From Streptomyces lucensis JCM 4490 (GTDB taxonomy: Bacteria > Actinomycetota > Actinomycetes > Streptomycetales > Streptomycetaceae): DNA of 64,000 bases. The stretch spans positions 558,001 to 622,000 of the forward strand of contig NZ_BMUE01000002.1 in NCBI RefSeq assembly GCF_014650035.1, written 5' to 3'. Position numbers and translations under genes: made by a program. A model generated the notes under the pieces. It searched no databases, was not told the origin of the DNA, and saw nothing but the letters and a program-made list of their open reading frames with translations. Shown in pieces: positions 24,653 through 32,566 of this stretch; within the stretch, counting starts at the first letter, position 1, and every line of letters starts with the position of its first letter.

Positions 24653-25866
24653 CCACCTCCGCACCCGGGACCGCGAGCCCGCCGACCCGGATCGCGCTCT
24701 ACGACGCCGAGTTCGCCGAGGACCCGCACCGCGCCTACGCCCGCATGCGCGACCGGTTCGGCCCCCTCGTCCCCGTGGAGCTCGCCCCCGGCGTCCCCGC
24801 GACCCTGGTCATCGGCTTCCACCAGGCCCGCCGCATCCTCAACGACCCGCTGCACTTCCCCGCCGATCCGCGCATCTGGCAGCAGGCGATACCCGACACC
24901 TGCCCGGTGAAGCCGATGATGGAATGGCGGCCCAACGCGCTGCGCTCCGCCGGCGCCGAGCACACCCGCTACCGCGCGGCGAACACCGCGAGCCTGCAGG
25001 CGGTCGACCAGCACGAGCTGCGGGCCCTGGTGGAGAAGGTCGCCTCCGAGGCCATCGGCGACTTCCGTGCCCTCGGCCACGCCGACCTGCTCACCCAGTA
25101 CTCGTGGCCCATCGCCTTCCGCGTGCTGAGCGCGCTGCTGGGCTGCCCGGACGAGATCGGCCGGCGCATCGCCGACGGCATGGCCAAGATCTTCGACGCG
25201 GAGGCCGCGACGGCCGCCCTCGGCAACGAGATCCTCGGCCGGGCCGTGGCCGACCTCGTCGCACTGCGGCGGCACCAGCCCGGCGACGACGTCACCTCAC
25301 GGCTGATCGCCCACGCCGCCCGCCTGGACGACGTGGAGATGTCGCATCAGCTGGTCACGCTCTACGGCGCGGGCATCGAGCCGCTGACCCACCTGATCAG
25401 CAACACCGTGCTCAAGATCCTCACCGACGAGCACTTCTCCGCCGGGCTGCACGCCGGCCAGCCCGTCCGGGACGCCCTCGACACCGTCCTGTACACGGAC
25501 CCGCCGCTGGCCAACTACTGCATCACCTACCCGCCTTACCCGATCGACGTCGACGGCGTGCTGCTCCCCGCCCACCAGCCCGTCGTCATCTCCATGGCCG
25601 CCTGCAACAACGACCCGGCCGTCACCGCCGGCGTCGCGGCCGCCGACCTCACCGGCAACCGCGCCCACCTGTCCTGGAGCATCGGCCCGCACTCCTGCCC
25701 GGCCAGGAGCCACGCCTACCTCATCGCCGAGACCGCCATCAGCTGGCTCCTCGACGCGCTCCCCGAGCTCGACCTCGCCCGTCCCGTGTCCGAACTGGTC
25801 TGGCGGCCCGGCCCGTTCCACCGCGCCCTGGAGAGCCTGCCGGTCCGCTTCCCCGCCGTCGTCTGA
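24649..25866 (+). CDS. CYP157-like cytochrome P450 lacking the ExxR motif
   Basis: 405 residues. Heme-binding loop WSIGPHSCPARS has the cysteine ligand Cys350, but Ala replaces the usual following Gly. The K-helix position reads LDTVLYTDPP, so the normally invariant ExxR is TVLY (279-282). The I-helix GAGIEPLTH (240-248) lacks the oxygen-activating Thr. Streptomyces CYP157 proteins are known to lack ExxR and to sit in conservons beside CYP154 members, which matches here. Catalysis is uncertain; it may be a regulatory or heme-sensing partner. Start ATG overlaps the cvnD stop. Confidence 0.85.
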   Translation: MTTSAPGTASPPTRIALYDAEFAEDPHRAYARMRDRFGPLVPVELAPGVPATLVIGFHQARRILNDPLHFPADPRIWQQAIPDTCPVKPMMEWRPNALRSAGAEHTRYRAANTASLQAVDQHELRALVEKVASEAIGDFRALGHADLLTQYSWPIAFRVLSALLGCPDEIGRRIADGMAKIFDAEAATAALGNEILGRAVADLVALRRHQPGDDVTSRLIAHAARLDDVEMSHQLVTLYGAGIEPLTHLISNTVLKILTDEHFSAGLHAGQPVRDALDTVLYTDPPLANYCITYPPYPIDVDGVLLPAHQPVVISMAACNNDPAVTAGVAAADLTGNRAHLSWSIGPHSCPARSHAYLIAETAISWLLDALPELDLARPVSELVWRPGPFHRALESLPVRFPAVV

Positions 25867-25878
25867 AGGAGTCCGGCC

Positions 25879-27105
25879 ATGTCCCAGCACGCTCCGCTCG
25901 TCCTCGACCCGACCGGCGCCGCCGCCCATCAGGAACACCGGGCCCTGCGCGAACGCGGCCCGGCCGCGCGCGTGGACCTCCTCGGCGTCCAGGCCTGGGC
26001 CGTCACCGACCCTGTCCTGCTCAAGAACCTGCTGACCAGCCCGTCCGTGTCCAAGGACGCGCGGGCGCACTGGCCCGACTTCCAGCAGACGGTGGCGACC
26101 TGGCCGCTCGCCCTGTGGGTCGCGGTCAAGAACATGTTCACCGCCTACGGCGCCGACCACCGCAGGCTGCGCCGCATGGTCGCCCCCGCCTTCAGCGCCC
26201 GGCGCATCGAGGAACTGCGCACGGCCGTCGAGGGCATGGTCGCCGAACTGGTCGACGACCTCGCCGCGCTGCCCGCCGGGCAGGTCGTGGACCTGCGCGA
26301 GCACCTGGCCTACCCGCTGCCCATCGCCGTGATCGGGCACCTGATGGGCGTTCCGAAGGACCAGCGGGCCGGCTTCCGGCAGCTCGTCGACGGGGTCTTC
26401 GACACCACGCTGACCCCGGAACAGTCCCAGGCCAACACCGTCCGCCTGTACGGCGTCCTCGACGAGCTGATCGCCACGAAGACCGCCACGCCCGGCGACG
26501 ACATGACGTCCCTGCTCATCTCGGCCCGCGACGAGGAGACGGACGGCACCGGCTTCACCGCCGAGGAGCTGCGCGACACGCTCCTGCTGATGATCAGCGC
26601 CGGGTACGAGACCACCGTCAACGTCATCGACCAGGCCGTCGTCGCCATGCTCACCCGTCCCGACCAGCTCGACCTCGTGCGCACCGGCAAGGCCGGCTGG
26701 AACGACGTCGTGGAGGAGACCCTGCGGCACGAACCCGCCGTCAAGCACCTGCCGCTGCGCTACGCCGTCACCGACATCGAGCTGCCCGACGGCCGGACCA
26801 TCGCGCGGGGCGAGGCCATCCTCGCCTCGTACGCCGCCGCCAACCGCCACCCGGACTGGCACGGCGACGCCGCCGACACCTTCGACCTCACCCGCACGCT
26901 GAAGGACCATCTGGCCTTCGGCCACGGCGTGCACTTCTGCCTCGGCGCCCCCCTGGCCCGCCTGGAGGTCGCGGAGGCCCTGCGGCAGCTCTTCGAGCGC
27001 TTCCCCGGGCTGTCGCTCGCGGTGCCCGCCGGGGAGCTGCGGCCGGTGGCCTCCCTCATCAGCAACGGCCACCAGGAACTGCCCGTGCGCCTCACCCCCG
27101 CCTGA
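25879..27105 (+). CDS. CYP154-like cytochrome P450
   Basis: 408 residues with all P450 signatures: I-helix AGYETT (241-246), ExxR as ETLR (280-283), and heme loop FGHGVHFCLGAPLA with Cys354. The N-terminal half (VSKDARAHWP, NMFTAYGADHRRLR) is characteristic of CYP154. Soluble class I monooxygenase needing ferredoxin and a reductase, neither in this operon. ATG 25879 follows GAAGGAG. It is the last gene of the conservon operon; a stem-loop follows. Substrate unknown. Confidence 0.9.
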   Translation: MSQHAPLVLDPTGAAAHQEHRALRERGPAARVDLLGVQAWAVTDPVLLKNLLTSPSVSKDARAHWPDFQQTVATWPLALWVAVKNMFTAYGADHRRLRRMVAPAFSARRIEELRTAVEGMVAELVDDLAALPAGQVVDLREHLAYPLPIAVIGHLMGVPKDQRAGFRQLVDGVFDTTLTPEQSQANTVRLYGVLDELIATKTATPGDDMTSLLISARDEETDGTGFTAEELRDTLLLMISAGYETTVNVIDQAVVAMLTRPDQLDLVRTGKAGWNDVVEETLRHEPAVKHLPLRYAVTDIELPDGRTIARGEAILASYAAANRHPDWHGDAADTFDLTRTLKDHLAFGHGVHFCLGAPLARLEVAEALRQLFERFPGLSLAVPAGELRPVASLISNGHQELPVRLTPA

Positions 27106-27112
27106 GCCGGGC

Positions 27113-27136
27113 GGGCGGGTGGCGAGCCACCCGCCC
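27113..27136 (+). terminator. stem-loop ending the conservon operon
   Basis: Perfect 10-bp stem GGGCGGGTGG/CCACCCGCCC with a CGAG loop, 7 nt past the CYP154-like stop. Confidence 0.75.
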
Positions 27137-27164
27137 CCCGCCGGCCGGTCCCGCGCGGCGGCCA

Positions 27165-27170
27165 TACTGT
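27165..27170 (+). promoter_or_regulatory. putative -10 box for the Ser/Thr kinase gene
   Basis: TACTGT lies 4 nt before ATG 27175 with no ribosome-binding site; same arrangement as at dgt. Confidence 0.35.
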
Positions 27171-27174
27171 GCGC

Positions 27175-28428
27175 ATGGAACGCATTGGGGGGTACGTCGT
27201 CGAGCGCCGGCTCGGCGAAGGAGGCATGGGAACCGTCTACCTCGGGCGGACACGCGGCGGGCGGGCCGTGGCGCTGAAGGTCGCCAAGACGGAGCTGGCG
27301 GCCGATCCGGTCTTCCGCGAGCGGTTCCGCAGCGAGGTCGAGGCGGCCCGCGCGGTGGGCGGCTTCCACACGGCCCCGGTCGTCGACGCGGACGTCGACG
27401 GCGACCCGCTGTGGCTGGCCACGGCCTACATACCCGGGCCGACCCTCGCGGCGCGGCTCGCCTCCGACGGCGCCATGGACGAGCCGCGACTGCGGTCGCT
27501 GGCCGCCGCGCTCGCCGAGGCGCTGGAGTCCATCCACTCCTGCGGCCTGGTGCACCGCGACCTCAAGCCGGGCAACATCATCATGGCCGCCGACGGGCCC
27601 CGCGTCCTCGACTTCGGCATCGCCCGGGCCGTCGAGTCCACCCGCCTCACCGCCACCGGCACCGCCTTCGGCACCCCCGGCTTCCTCGCGCCCGAACAGG
27701 CGCTGGGCCACGACGTGACCGGCGCCGCCGACGTGTTCGCGCTCGGCGCCGTGCTGGTCGCCGCGGCGGGCGGCAGCGCCTGGGGGGAGGGCACCCCGAT
27801 GGGGCTGATGTACCGCTCGGTGCACGAACCGCCGGACCTGGCCACCGTCCCCGCCGCTCTCGCCGAACTGGTGTCGGCGTGCCTGGCGAAGGACCCCGCG
27901 GCGCGGCCGACACCCACCGAACTGCTGGACCGCCTGACCGGCACGGCACCCGAACCGGACCGGCCGGCACCGGCGTACACCCCCACCGTCGCGGCTCCCG
28001 CACCGCCCGCGGCCCCGCCCCCGCCGCACCCCGCACAGGTCCCGCCGCACCCCGCGACGCCCCCGCACCCCGCGACGCCCCCGCACCTCGCCGTGCCGCC
28101 CGCGCCGGTGCCGCAGGCCGTCCAGGGGTTCGGGCCGCCGATCCCGCTCCTGTACGGCAGCCCGGAGGCCGTGCTGGCCGACGGGACGGCGCGCGTCGTC
28201 GTGAACGCCACCGGCGTACTGCTCGAACTGGGCGGTGCGGCCGCGGACTTCGAGTGGGCGGAGATCGCCCACGTCGCTCGTACCCGGCGCGGCAACCGCC
28301 TCACGGTGACCGTCCGGCTGTGGGACGGCAGCGTGTACGAATGCGAGCTGAACGCCCGCCGGGCGGCCCGGCTCGGCGCCTGGCTGGCCCAGCTCGACCC
28401 GGTCCTCGGCCGGTACCTGGCCCGGTAG
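27175..28428 (+). CDS. soluble serine/threonine protein kinase (Hanks type)
   Basis: 417 residues. Kinase domain at about 1-265: glycine loop LGEGGMGTVYLG, Lys35 in ALKVAK, catalytic HRDLKPGN with Asp129, and DFG at 146-148. A Pro/His/Ala-rich linker (about 265-320) leads to a compact C-terminal domain of 95 residues with alternating strands and WDGSVYEC. There is no transmembrane segment or PASTA/lipid-binding domain, so it acts in the cytoplasm. A 60-bp gap with a terminator separates it from the conservon, so it is probably its own unit. The C-terminal domain may recognise a substrate or ligand; I do not recognise it. Confidence 0.9.
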   Translation: MERIGGYVVERRLGEGGMGTVYLGRTRGGRAVALKVAKTELAADPVFRERFRSEVEAARAVGGFHTAPVVDADVDGDPLWLATAYIPGPTLAARLASDGAMDEPRLRSLAAALAEALESIHSCGLVHRDLKPGNIIMAADGPRVLDFGIARAVESTRLTATGTAFGTPGFLAPEQALGHDVTGAADVFALGAVLVAAAGGSAWGEGTPMGLMYRSVHEPPDLATVPAALAELVSACLAKDPAARPTPTELLDRLTGTAPEPDRPAPAYTPTVAAPAPPAAPPPPHPAQVPPHPATPPHPATPPHLAVPPAPVPQAVQGFGPPIPLLYGSPEAVLADGTARVVVNATGVLLELGGAAADFEWAEIAHVARTRRGNRLTVTVRLWDGSVYECELNARRAARLGAWLAQLDPVLGRYLAR

Positions 28429-28441
28429 GGCCGGCCCGGCG

Positions 28442-28485
28442 AGCGGCGGGAGACGTCCGGCAGGCCCCGGCGGCCACCCGCCGCT
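28442..28485 (+). terminator. possible stem-loop after the kinase gene
   Basis: AGCGGCGGG (28442-28450) pairs with CCCGCCGCT (28477-28485) across a 26-nt loop, 14 nt past the stop codon. Confidence 0.4.
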
Positions 28486-28624
28486 GCCCCCCTGCCCGCC
28501 GCCTCTGCAACGGCACCGTCAAAACGAGGACTTGAGTCCGATCACGCTTGAACACGCCGGGTCCTGGGCACGGACCTCCTACCGGCGTCCGCCGCCGGAC
28601 CGTTCCGGACAGGAGGAGGGCGTC

Positions 28625-28726
28625 ATGGACCGTCGGATCCGGGTGCGTGTCAGCCGGCGCCCAGCCGCCCCGCGCGGGCAGGAGATCGACCGCAGGACAC
28701 CTTCGGGGCGCATCCTGCCGTACTGA
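28625..28726 (+). CDS. possible 33-residue basic peptide
   Basis: ATG 28625 is preceded by AGGAGGAGGG at ideal distance, the best ribosome-binding site in this 340-bp gap. The peptide (start MDRRIRVRVSRRP, end GRILPY) is strongly basic with 11 Arg. No family is recognised, and such ORFs also arise by chance in GC-rich DNA. The rest of 28429-28768 shows no other gene. Confidence 0.35.
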   Translation: MDRRIRVRVSRRPAAPRGQEIDRRTPSGRILPY

Positions 28727-28747
28727 CCGTACTGACCGGACTGACCG
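28721..28747. repeat. three 9-bp tandem units (TACTGACCG)
   Basis: TACTGACCG, TACTGACCG and GACTGACCG follow one another, the first overlapping the stop of the small ORF. Lies between convergent genes; no function evident. Confidence 0.6.
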
Positions 28748-28768
28748 CCGCGCGGCCGCCGGGGCGGT

Positions 28769-29446
28769 TCAGCGGGCGTGGCGGGCCGCCGCCGCACGCA
28801 GCGCGGCGCGCAGCGGTCCGGGCGGGGCGGGTCCCTCGGGCACCGCGCTCGCCGTGACGGCCGCCGCCACCTGCCGCAGCTTGAGGTTGGTGCGCTGCGA
28901 GGCCTCGCGCAGGATGTCCCACGCCTGGTCCGAAGTGCAGGCGTGCGCGGCCATCAGGATGCCGCGGGCCTGGTCGATCAACGGGCGTGAGTCGATCGCG
29001 TGCCGCAACTGCTCTATCTCCAGCCGCAGCGACTCCACCTCTTCGGCGCGCTCCTGGACCACCGCGGAGGCGGTGCGGACGGCGGACGCGCGGGGCAGCG
29101 CGGTACGCAGCGGGTCGGTGGTGTCCAGGTCGAGCAGTTCCAGCACCCGGTGCGGCTGGCCCCGCCAGCCGGTGGCCGAGACCGGGATGCCGTGCCGGCG
29201 GCCGTAGCCGCTCAGCAGGTCGAGGAAGCGCAGCCCCGCCGTGTCCATCAACGAAACGCCGGAGACGTCCAGTTCTATGCGGGCGGCGTCCGCCGGCAGG
29301 GCGGCGAGGGTTCCCGCCAGGGTGTCCGTGCAGCCGACGACCAGTTCTCCATGGGCGCGCAGGAGGATCCGGTCCCCCTCCTTCCTGCCCTCGACCGTCA
29401 ACGTGGCCTGCCGCCCGGCGCGCGGTGAGCGTGCCGCTGAGGTCAT
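28769..29446 (-). CDS. STAS-ANTAR domain regulator
   Basis: 225 residues from ATG 29446. Residues 12-115 form an STAS (anti-anti-sigma-like) domain with the strand-helix block DVSGVSLMDTAGLRFLDLL; Thr69 is at the position phosphorylated in SpoIIAA. A coiled-coil linker (130-150) leads to an ANTAR domain (143-200: LIDQARGILMAAHACTSDQAW and ILREASQRTNLKLRQVA). ANTAR domains bind paired hairpins in nascent RNA and prevent termination. The protein could thus couple a kinase/partner switch to antitermination. Possible alternative starts upstream extend to 29611 but give no conserved sequence. Confidence 0.88.
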   Translation of the reverse strand: MTSAARSPRAGRQATLTVEGRKEGDRILLRAHGELVVGCTDTLAGTLAALPADAARIELDVSGVSLMDTAGLRFLDLLSGYGRRHGIPVSATGWRGQPHRVLELLDLDTTDPLRTALPRASAVRTASAVVQERAEEVESLRLEIEQLRHAIDSRPLIDQARGILMAAHACTSDQAWDILREASQRTNLKLRQVAAAVTASAVPEGPAPPGPLRAALRAAAARHAR

Positions 29447-29625
29447 GTCCTTCGCCCTCTTCGGTCCTCGGGGTGCCACACCCGACGCCTGCCCCATGCT
29501 CCCCGGGATACACCCGTTCGTCCCGTACCGCGCCCGGTGCGCCGGCTGTCGCGGCGAGTTCACGGCGGCGGCACGGGCAGGGGGCCGAGGAACACCGGAA
29601 GTGCATCGCAAGGGGATGCCCGCCG

Positions 29626-30618
29626 TCAGTTCGCTTGCGGCCCGAACCGGCGCTTGTACGCCGACGGTGTGATGCCGGTCTCGCGGCGCATCAGCGTGCG
29701 CAGATTCGCGGCAGTGCCGAGACCGCTGCGTCGCGCGACCACCTCGAACCGGAACTCACCTCGCTCGATCAACCGGCACGCCAGAGCGAGCCGTTCCCCC
29801 GTCAGCCACGTCAACGGCGTCGTGCCCAGTTGCGCCTGGAAGCGGCGGTGCAGGGTCGCCGGACTGACCGTCGCACGTGCCGCGAGGTCCGACACGGTGA
29901 GCGGTGAGTCCAACCGTTCCTGGGCCCAGGCCAGGACAGGCGCCAGAGACTCGTCCGGCAGGTCGGGCATGGGACGCTCCACGAACTGCCGCTGCCCGCC
30001 GTCCCGGTGCGCCGCGAAGACCAGTCGCCGGCTCACCAAGTTGGCCACCTCCGCGCCGTGGTCGCGGCGAACCACATGCAACCCGAGATCGAGAGCGGCG
30101 GCACTCCCCGCCGCGGTGAGGATGTCACCGTCGTCCACGAACAGCACGTCCGCTTCGAGGTGGACGGAGGGGAAGCGGGCCCGGAAGGAGTCCGCCCACT
30201 GCCAGTGCGCGGTGGCCCGGCGCCCGTCGAGGACTCCGGCTTCGGCCAGTGTGAAGGCGCCACTGCAGAAGCCGACCAGGCGCGCACCGCGGGAGTGTGC
30301 CCGGCGGATGGCATCGAGCACGGCGGGACGTCGGGGCACTTCGGTGTCCGGGCGGTTGGGGACGATCAAGGTGTCCGCCGCGTCGGCCGCTTCCAGGTCG
30401 GCGACTCCGGTGAGCGTGAAGAAGCCGTCGCGCATCAGGGTGCGGGGCTCGGGGGAGCAGAGCCTGAAGTCGTAGAGATCACGGCCGATCTCCGGTCTGC
30501 GCAGACCGAAGACCTCGGTCGCGCAGCCGAGCTCGAACGGGTTCGAGTTCTCGTCCACGATCACGACGACCCGGTGTGCGCCCACCGCGCGGGCCGGGTG
30601 CGAGGATTCTTTCGTCAT
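29626..30618 (-). CDS. AraC-family regulator with DJ-1/PfpI-like domain
   Basis: 330 residues. The N-terminal half is a GATase1/DJ-1-like domain with the nucleophile-elbow cysteine in GFCSGAF (about 113). The C-terminal half holds two helix-turn-helix motifs of AraC type (LTVSDLAARATVSPATLHRRFQ split over two helices, then a second near GLGTAANLRTLMRRE). FtrA-like regulators of this build often activate divergent catabolic genes. The gene is divergent from the cupin gene with 52 bp between starts, so that is the likely target. Confidence 0.9.
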   Translation of the reverse strand: MTKESSHPARAVGAHRVVVIVDENSNPFELGCATEVFGLRRPEIGRDLYDFRLCSPEPRTLMRDGFFTLTGVADLEAADAADTLIVPNRPDTEVPRRPAVLDAIRRAHSRGARLVGFCSGAFTLAEAGVLDGRRATAHWQWADSFRARFPSVHLEADVLFVDDGDILTAAGSAAALDLGLHVVRRDHGAEVANLVSRRLVFAAHRDGGQRQFVERPMPDLPDESLAPVLAWAQERLDSPLTVSDLAARATVSPATLHRRFQAQLGTTPLTWLTGERLALACRLIERGEFRFEVVARRSGLGTAANLRTLMRRETGITPSAYKRRFGPQAN

Positions 30619-30670
30619 GTGCGATTCCTAGCACTCACCGTGGCCATGCGAAACGGCTCAGGATGAGCCC

Positions 30671-31066
30671 ATGAGCAACGAACCCATCCCCCTCAGCAAG
30701 GCTCTGGCTTCCTTCGATGCCCTGTGGAGCCCCCGCATCGTCACGCGTGTCAACGACTACGACGTCCGCATCGCCAAGGTCGAGGGCGAACACGTCTGGC
30801 ACGTCCACGACGACACGGACGAGTTCTTCCTGGTACTCGACGGCGAACTGCACATCTCCCTGCGGGAGCCCGAGGGGGAGCGCACGGTCCTGCTCCCGCA
30901 GGGGGCGGTCTTCACCGTCCCCCGAGGCACGCAGCACAAACCGTACGCTCCGTCCGGCGCCGCGATCCTCATGTTCGAGCCCACCGGGACACCGACCGTG
31001 GGCGATCGCCACGACGAGATCCCGGAGCACGTCGACTCGACGACCGGGCACGCCCTCGGCACCTGA
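30671..31066 (+). CDS. cupin-domain protein
   Basis: 131 residues, a single cupin barrel. Motif 1 is GEHVWHVHDDTDEFFLVLDG (metal ligands His, His, Glu) and motif 2 is the late GAVFTVPRGTQHKPYA with a further His, so metal binding is likely. Function within the large cupin superfamily cannot be named. Starts after AGGATGAG, divergent from the AraC regulator. Confidence 0.88.
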   Translation: MSNEPIPLSKALASFDALWSPRIVTRVNDYDVRIAKVEGEHVWHVHDDTDEFFLVLDGELHISLREPEGERTVLLPQGAVFTVPRGTQHKPYAPSGAAILMFEPTGTPTVGDRHDEIPEHVDSTTGHALGT

Positions 31067-31152
31067 CGCCGACAGGCTTAAGGTTCACCGGCTCGCGGCA
31101 CACTCGCCGGGCGGGGCCGGGACGGGGACGCGCCGCACGGCCGGCGGCGGCT

Positions 31153-32190
31153 TCAGGCGGCCAGCGGGTTGAGGAGCAGCGGCTCGACGCGGCCCTCCAG
31201 CATGGCGCCCAGTCCCTCCGCCGCGCAGACGTCGGGCCGCTCGGCGATGTGCACCGGCATCCCGGTGGCCTGCCGGAGCATCTGGTCGAACCCGGGCAGC
31301 AGCGCGGAGCCGCCGACCATCACCATCCCGCGGTCGGCGAGGTCGGCGACCAGATCGGGCGGGCAGTCGCGCAGCACCTTGCCGATGCCGTCCAGGACGG
31401 CCGTCAGCGGGGTCTGGATGGCGACGCGCACGGCCGCGGTGTCGACGCGCACGGTGCGCGGGAGCCCGGTGACCACGTCCCGCCCGTGGATCTCGGCCGA
31501 CGCCGGCCCGTGCTGGGCGAGTCCGCTGGCCGACAGGGCCACCTGCAGCGGACGCACCGACTGGCTGGGCAGCATCAACTGGTGTGCGTGGCGCAGGTGC
31601 TGCACGATCGCGCGGTCCACCGCCTCGCCGCCCACCGGGATCCGCTCGGCGGTGACGATGGACCCGAGCGAGAGCACGGCGACCTGCGTGGCCGCCGCCC
31701 CGCACACCATGATCATGGTGGCCTCGGGCCGCTCCACGGGCAGTCCGCAGCCCACGGCGGCCGCGATCAGCGTGTCCACCAGCACCACCCGGCGCGCGCC
31801 CAGCCCGACCAGCGTCTCGATCGTGGCCCGGGTGGCCAGCGGGTCGGCGGCGTGCGGGGTGCAGGCCGCCGCGCGCAGCCGGGGCTTGCGGCGCAGGGCG
31901 CGGCGCGTCTTCTCGCCGAGCAGATGCCGCAGCATTCGCTGGGCCATCTCGATGTCGACCACCGTGCCACCGGAGATGGGCCGCACGACCCTGATGTAGC
32001 CCGGGGTCCGCCCCGTCATCTGCTCGGCCAGGTCGCCCACGGCTATCAGCGCGCCGCTGCGGTTGTTCACGGCCGCTACCGAGGGCTGGTCGACGACGAG
32101 TCCGGCCCCCTTCACGTACACCCGCGTGCGGGCGGCGCCCAGGTCGACGGCGAAGTGACAGCGGCGCAACTGCTCCAGGCTGACGGTCAC
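31153..32190 (-). CDS. mbl: MreB-like actin homologue Mbl
   Basis: 345 residues from GTG 32190, which has GGGAGG 7 nt upstream; a frame to 32211 lacks one. Actin-fold motifs: phosphate-1 loop FAVDLGAARTRVYV, phosphate-2 region around VCGAAATQVAVLS, and the adenosine segment VMVGGSALLPGFDQML. Streptomyces carry, besides mreB in the mre cluster, a solitary short mbl gene; position matches that gene in S. coelicolor. MreB and Mbl act in aerial hyphae and spore wall assembly rather than vegetative growth. No mreC/mreD genes are adjacent. Confidence 0.88.
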   Translation of the reverse strand: MTVSLEQLRRCHFAVDLGAARTRVYVKGAGLVVDQPSVAAVNNRSGALIAVGDLAEQMTGRTPGYIRVVRPISGGTVVDIEMAQRMLRHLLGEKTRRALRRKPRLRAAACTPHAADPLATRATIETLVGLGARRVVLVDTLIAAAVGCGLPVERPEATMIMVCGAAATQVAVLSLGSIVTAERIPVGGEAVDRAIVQHLRHAHQLMLPSQSVRPLQVALSASGLAQHGPASAEIHGRDVVTGLPRTVRVDTAAVRVAIQTPLTAVLDGIGKVLRDCPPDLVADLADRGMVMVGGSALLPGFDQMLRQATGMPVHIAERPDVCAAEGLGAMLEGRVEPLLLNPLAA

Positions 32191-32566
32191 GGCGGATCCT
32201 CCCGAGTGCACGGGCCATGGGCGGCCGCCGGGGCGACGGGCCGCACCTGCATCCTGCGCGGCGGCCGGGGCGGCCGCCTGCTGGGAGGGGCCGGGCGGGG
32301 CGCCGCCGAACGGGGGGTTCTCCGGCGTGGCGCGGCCACGGAGCGCGGGCGGCGGCGAGGGGAGGGGGTAAGGGCTGCTCCCGCCTCGTCCCCGGCTTCG
32401 CCCCGCGCCGCCCCGCCCTTCGGCCTCGCCGCGCCCTCTGGCCCCGCCTCGCCAGGAAAGGGTGTCGGCGGACCGCCGTCAGGGCACCTTCCCGCTGGTA
32501 CCCCTCAACGCCCTTGCACCGTACGGCACATGACAGCACCGGCGAGTCCGACGAGAAGAGGCGCGG
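32191..32566. other. divergent intergenic region between mbl and the subtilase
   Basis: 376 bp without a convincing gene. Contains CCGTACGG (32519-32526) inside the run TTGCACCGTACGGCACATGA, close to where the protease promoter should lie. Nothing else stands out. Confidence 0.4.

Noticed and set aside
24649..27105. Secondary-metabolite cluster suggested by two P450 genes
   Set aside because: No synthase or tailoring genes nearby; the overlap with cvnD and the CYP157/CYP154 pattern identify a conservon.
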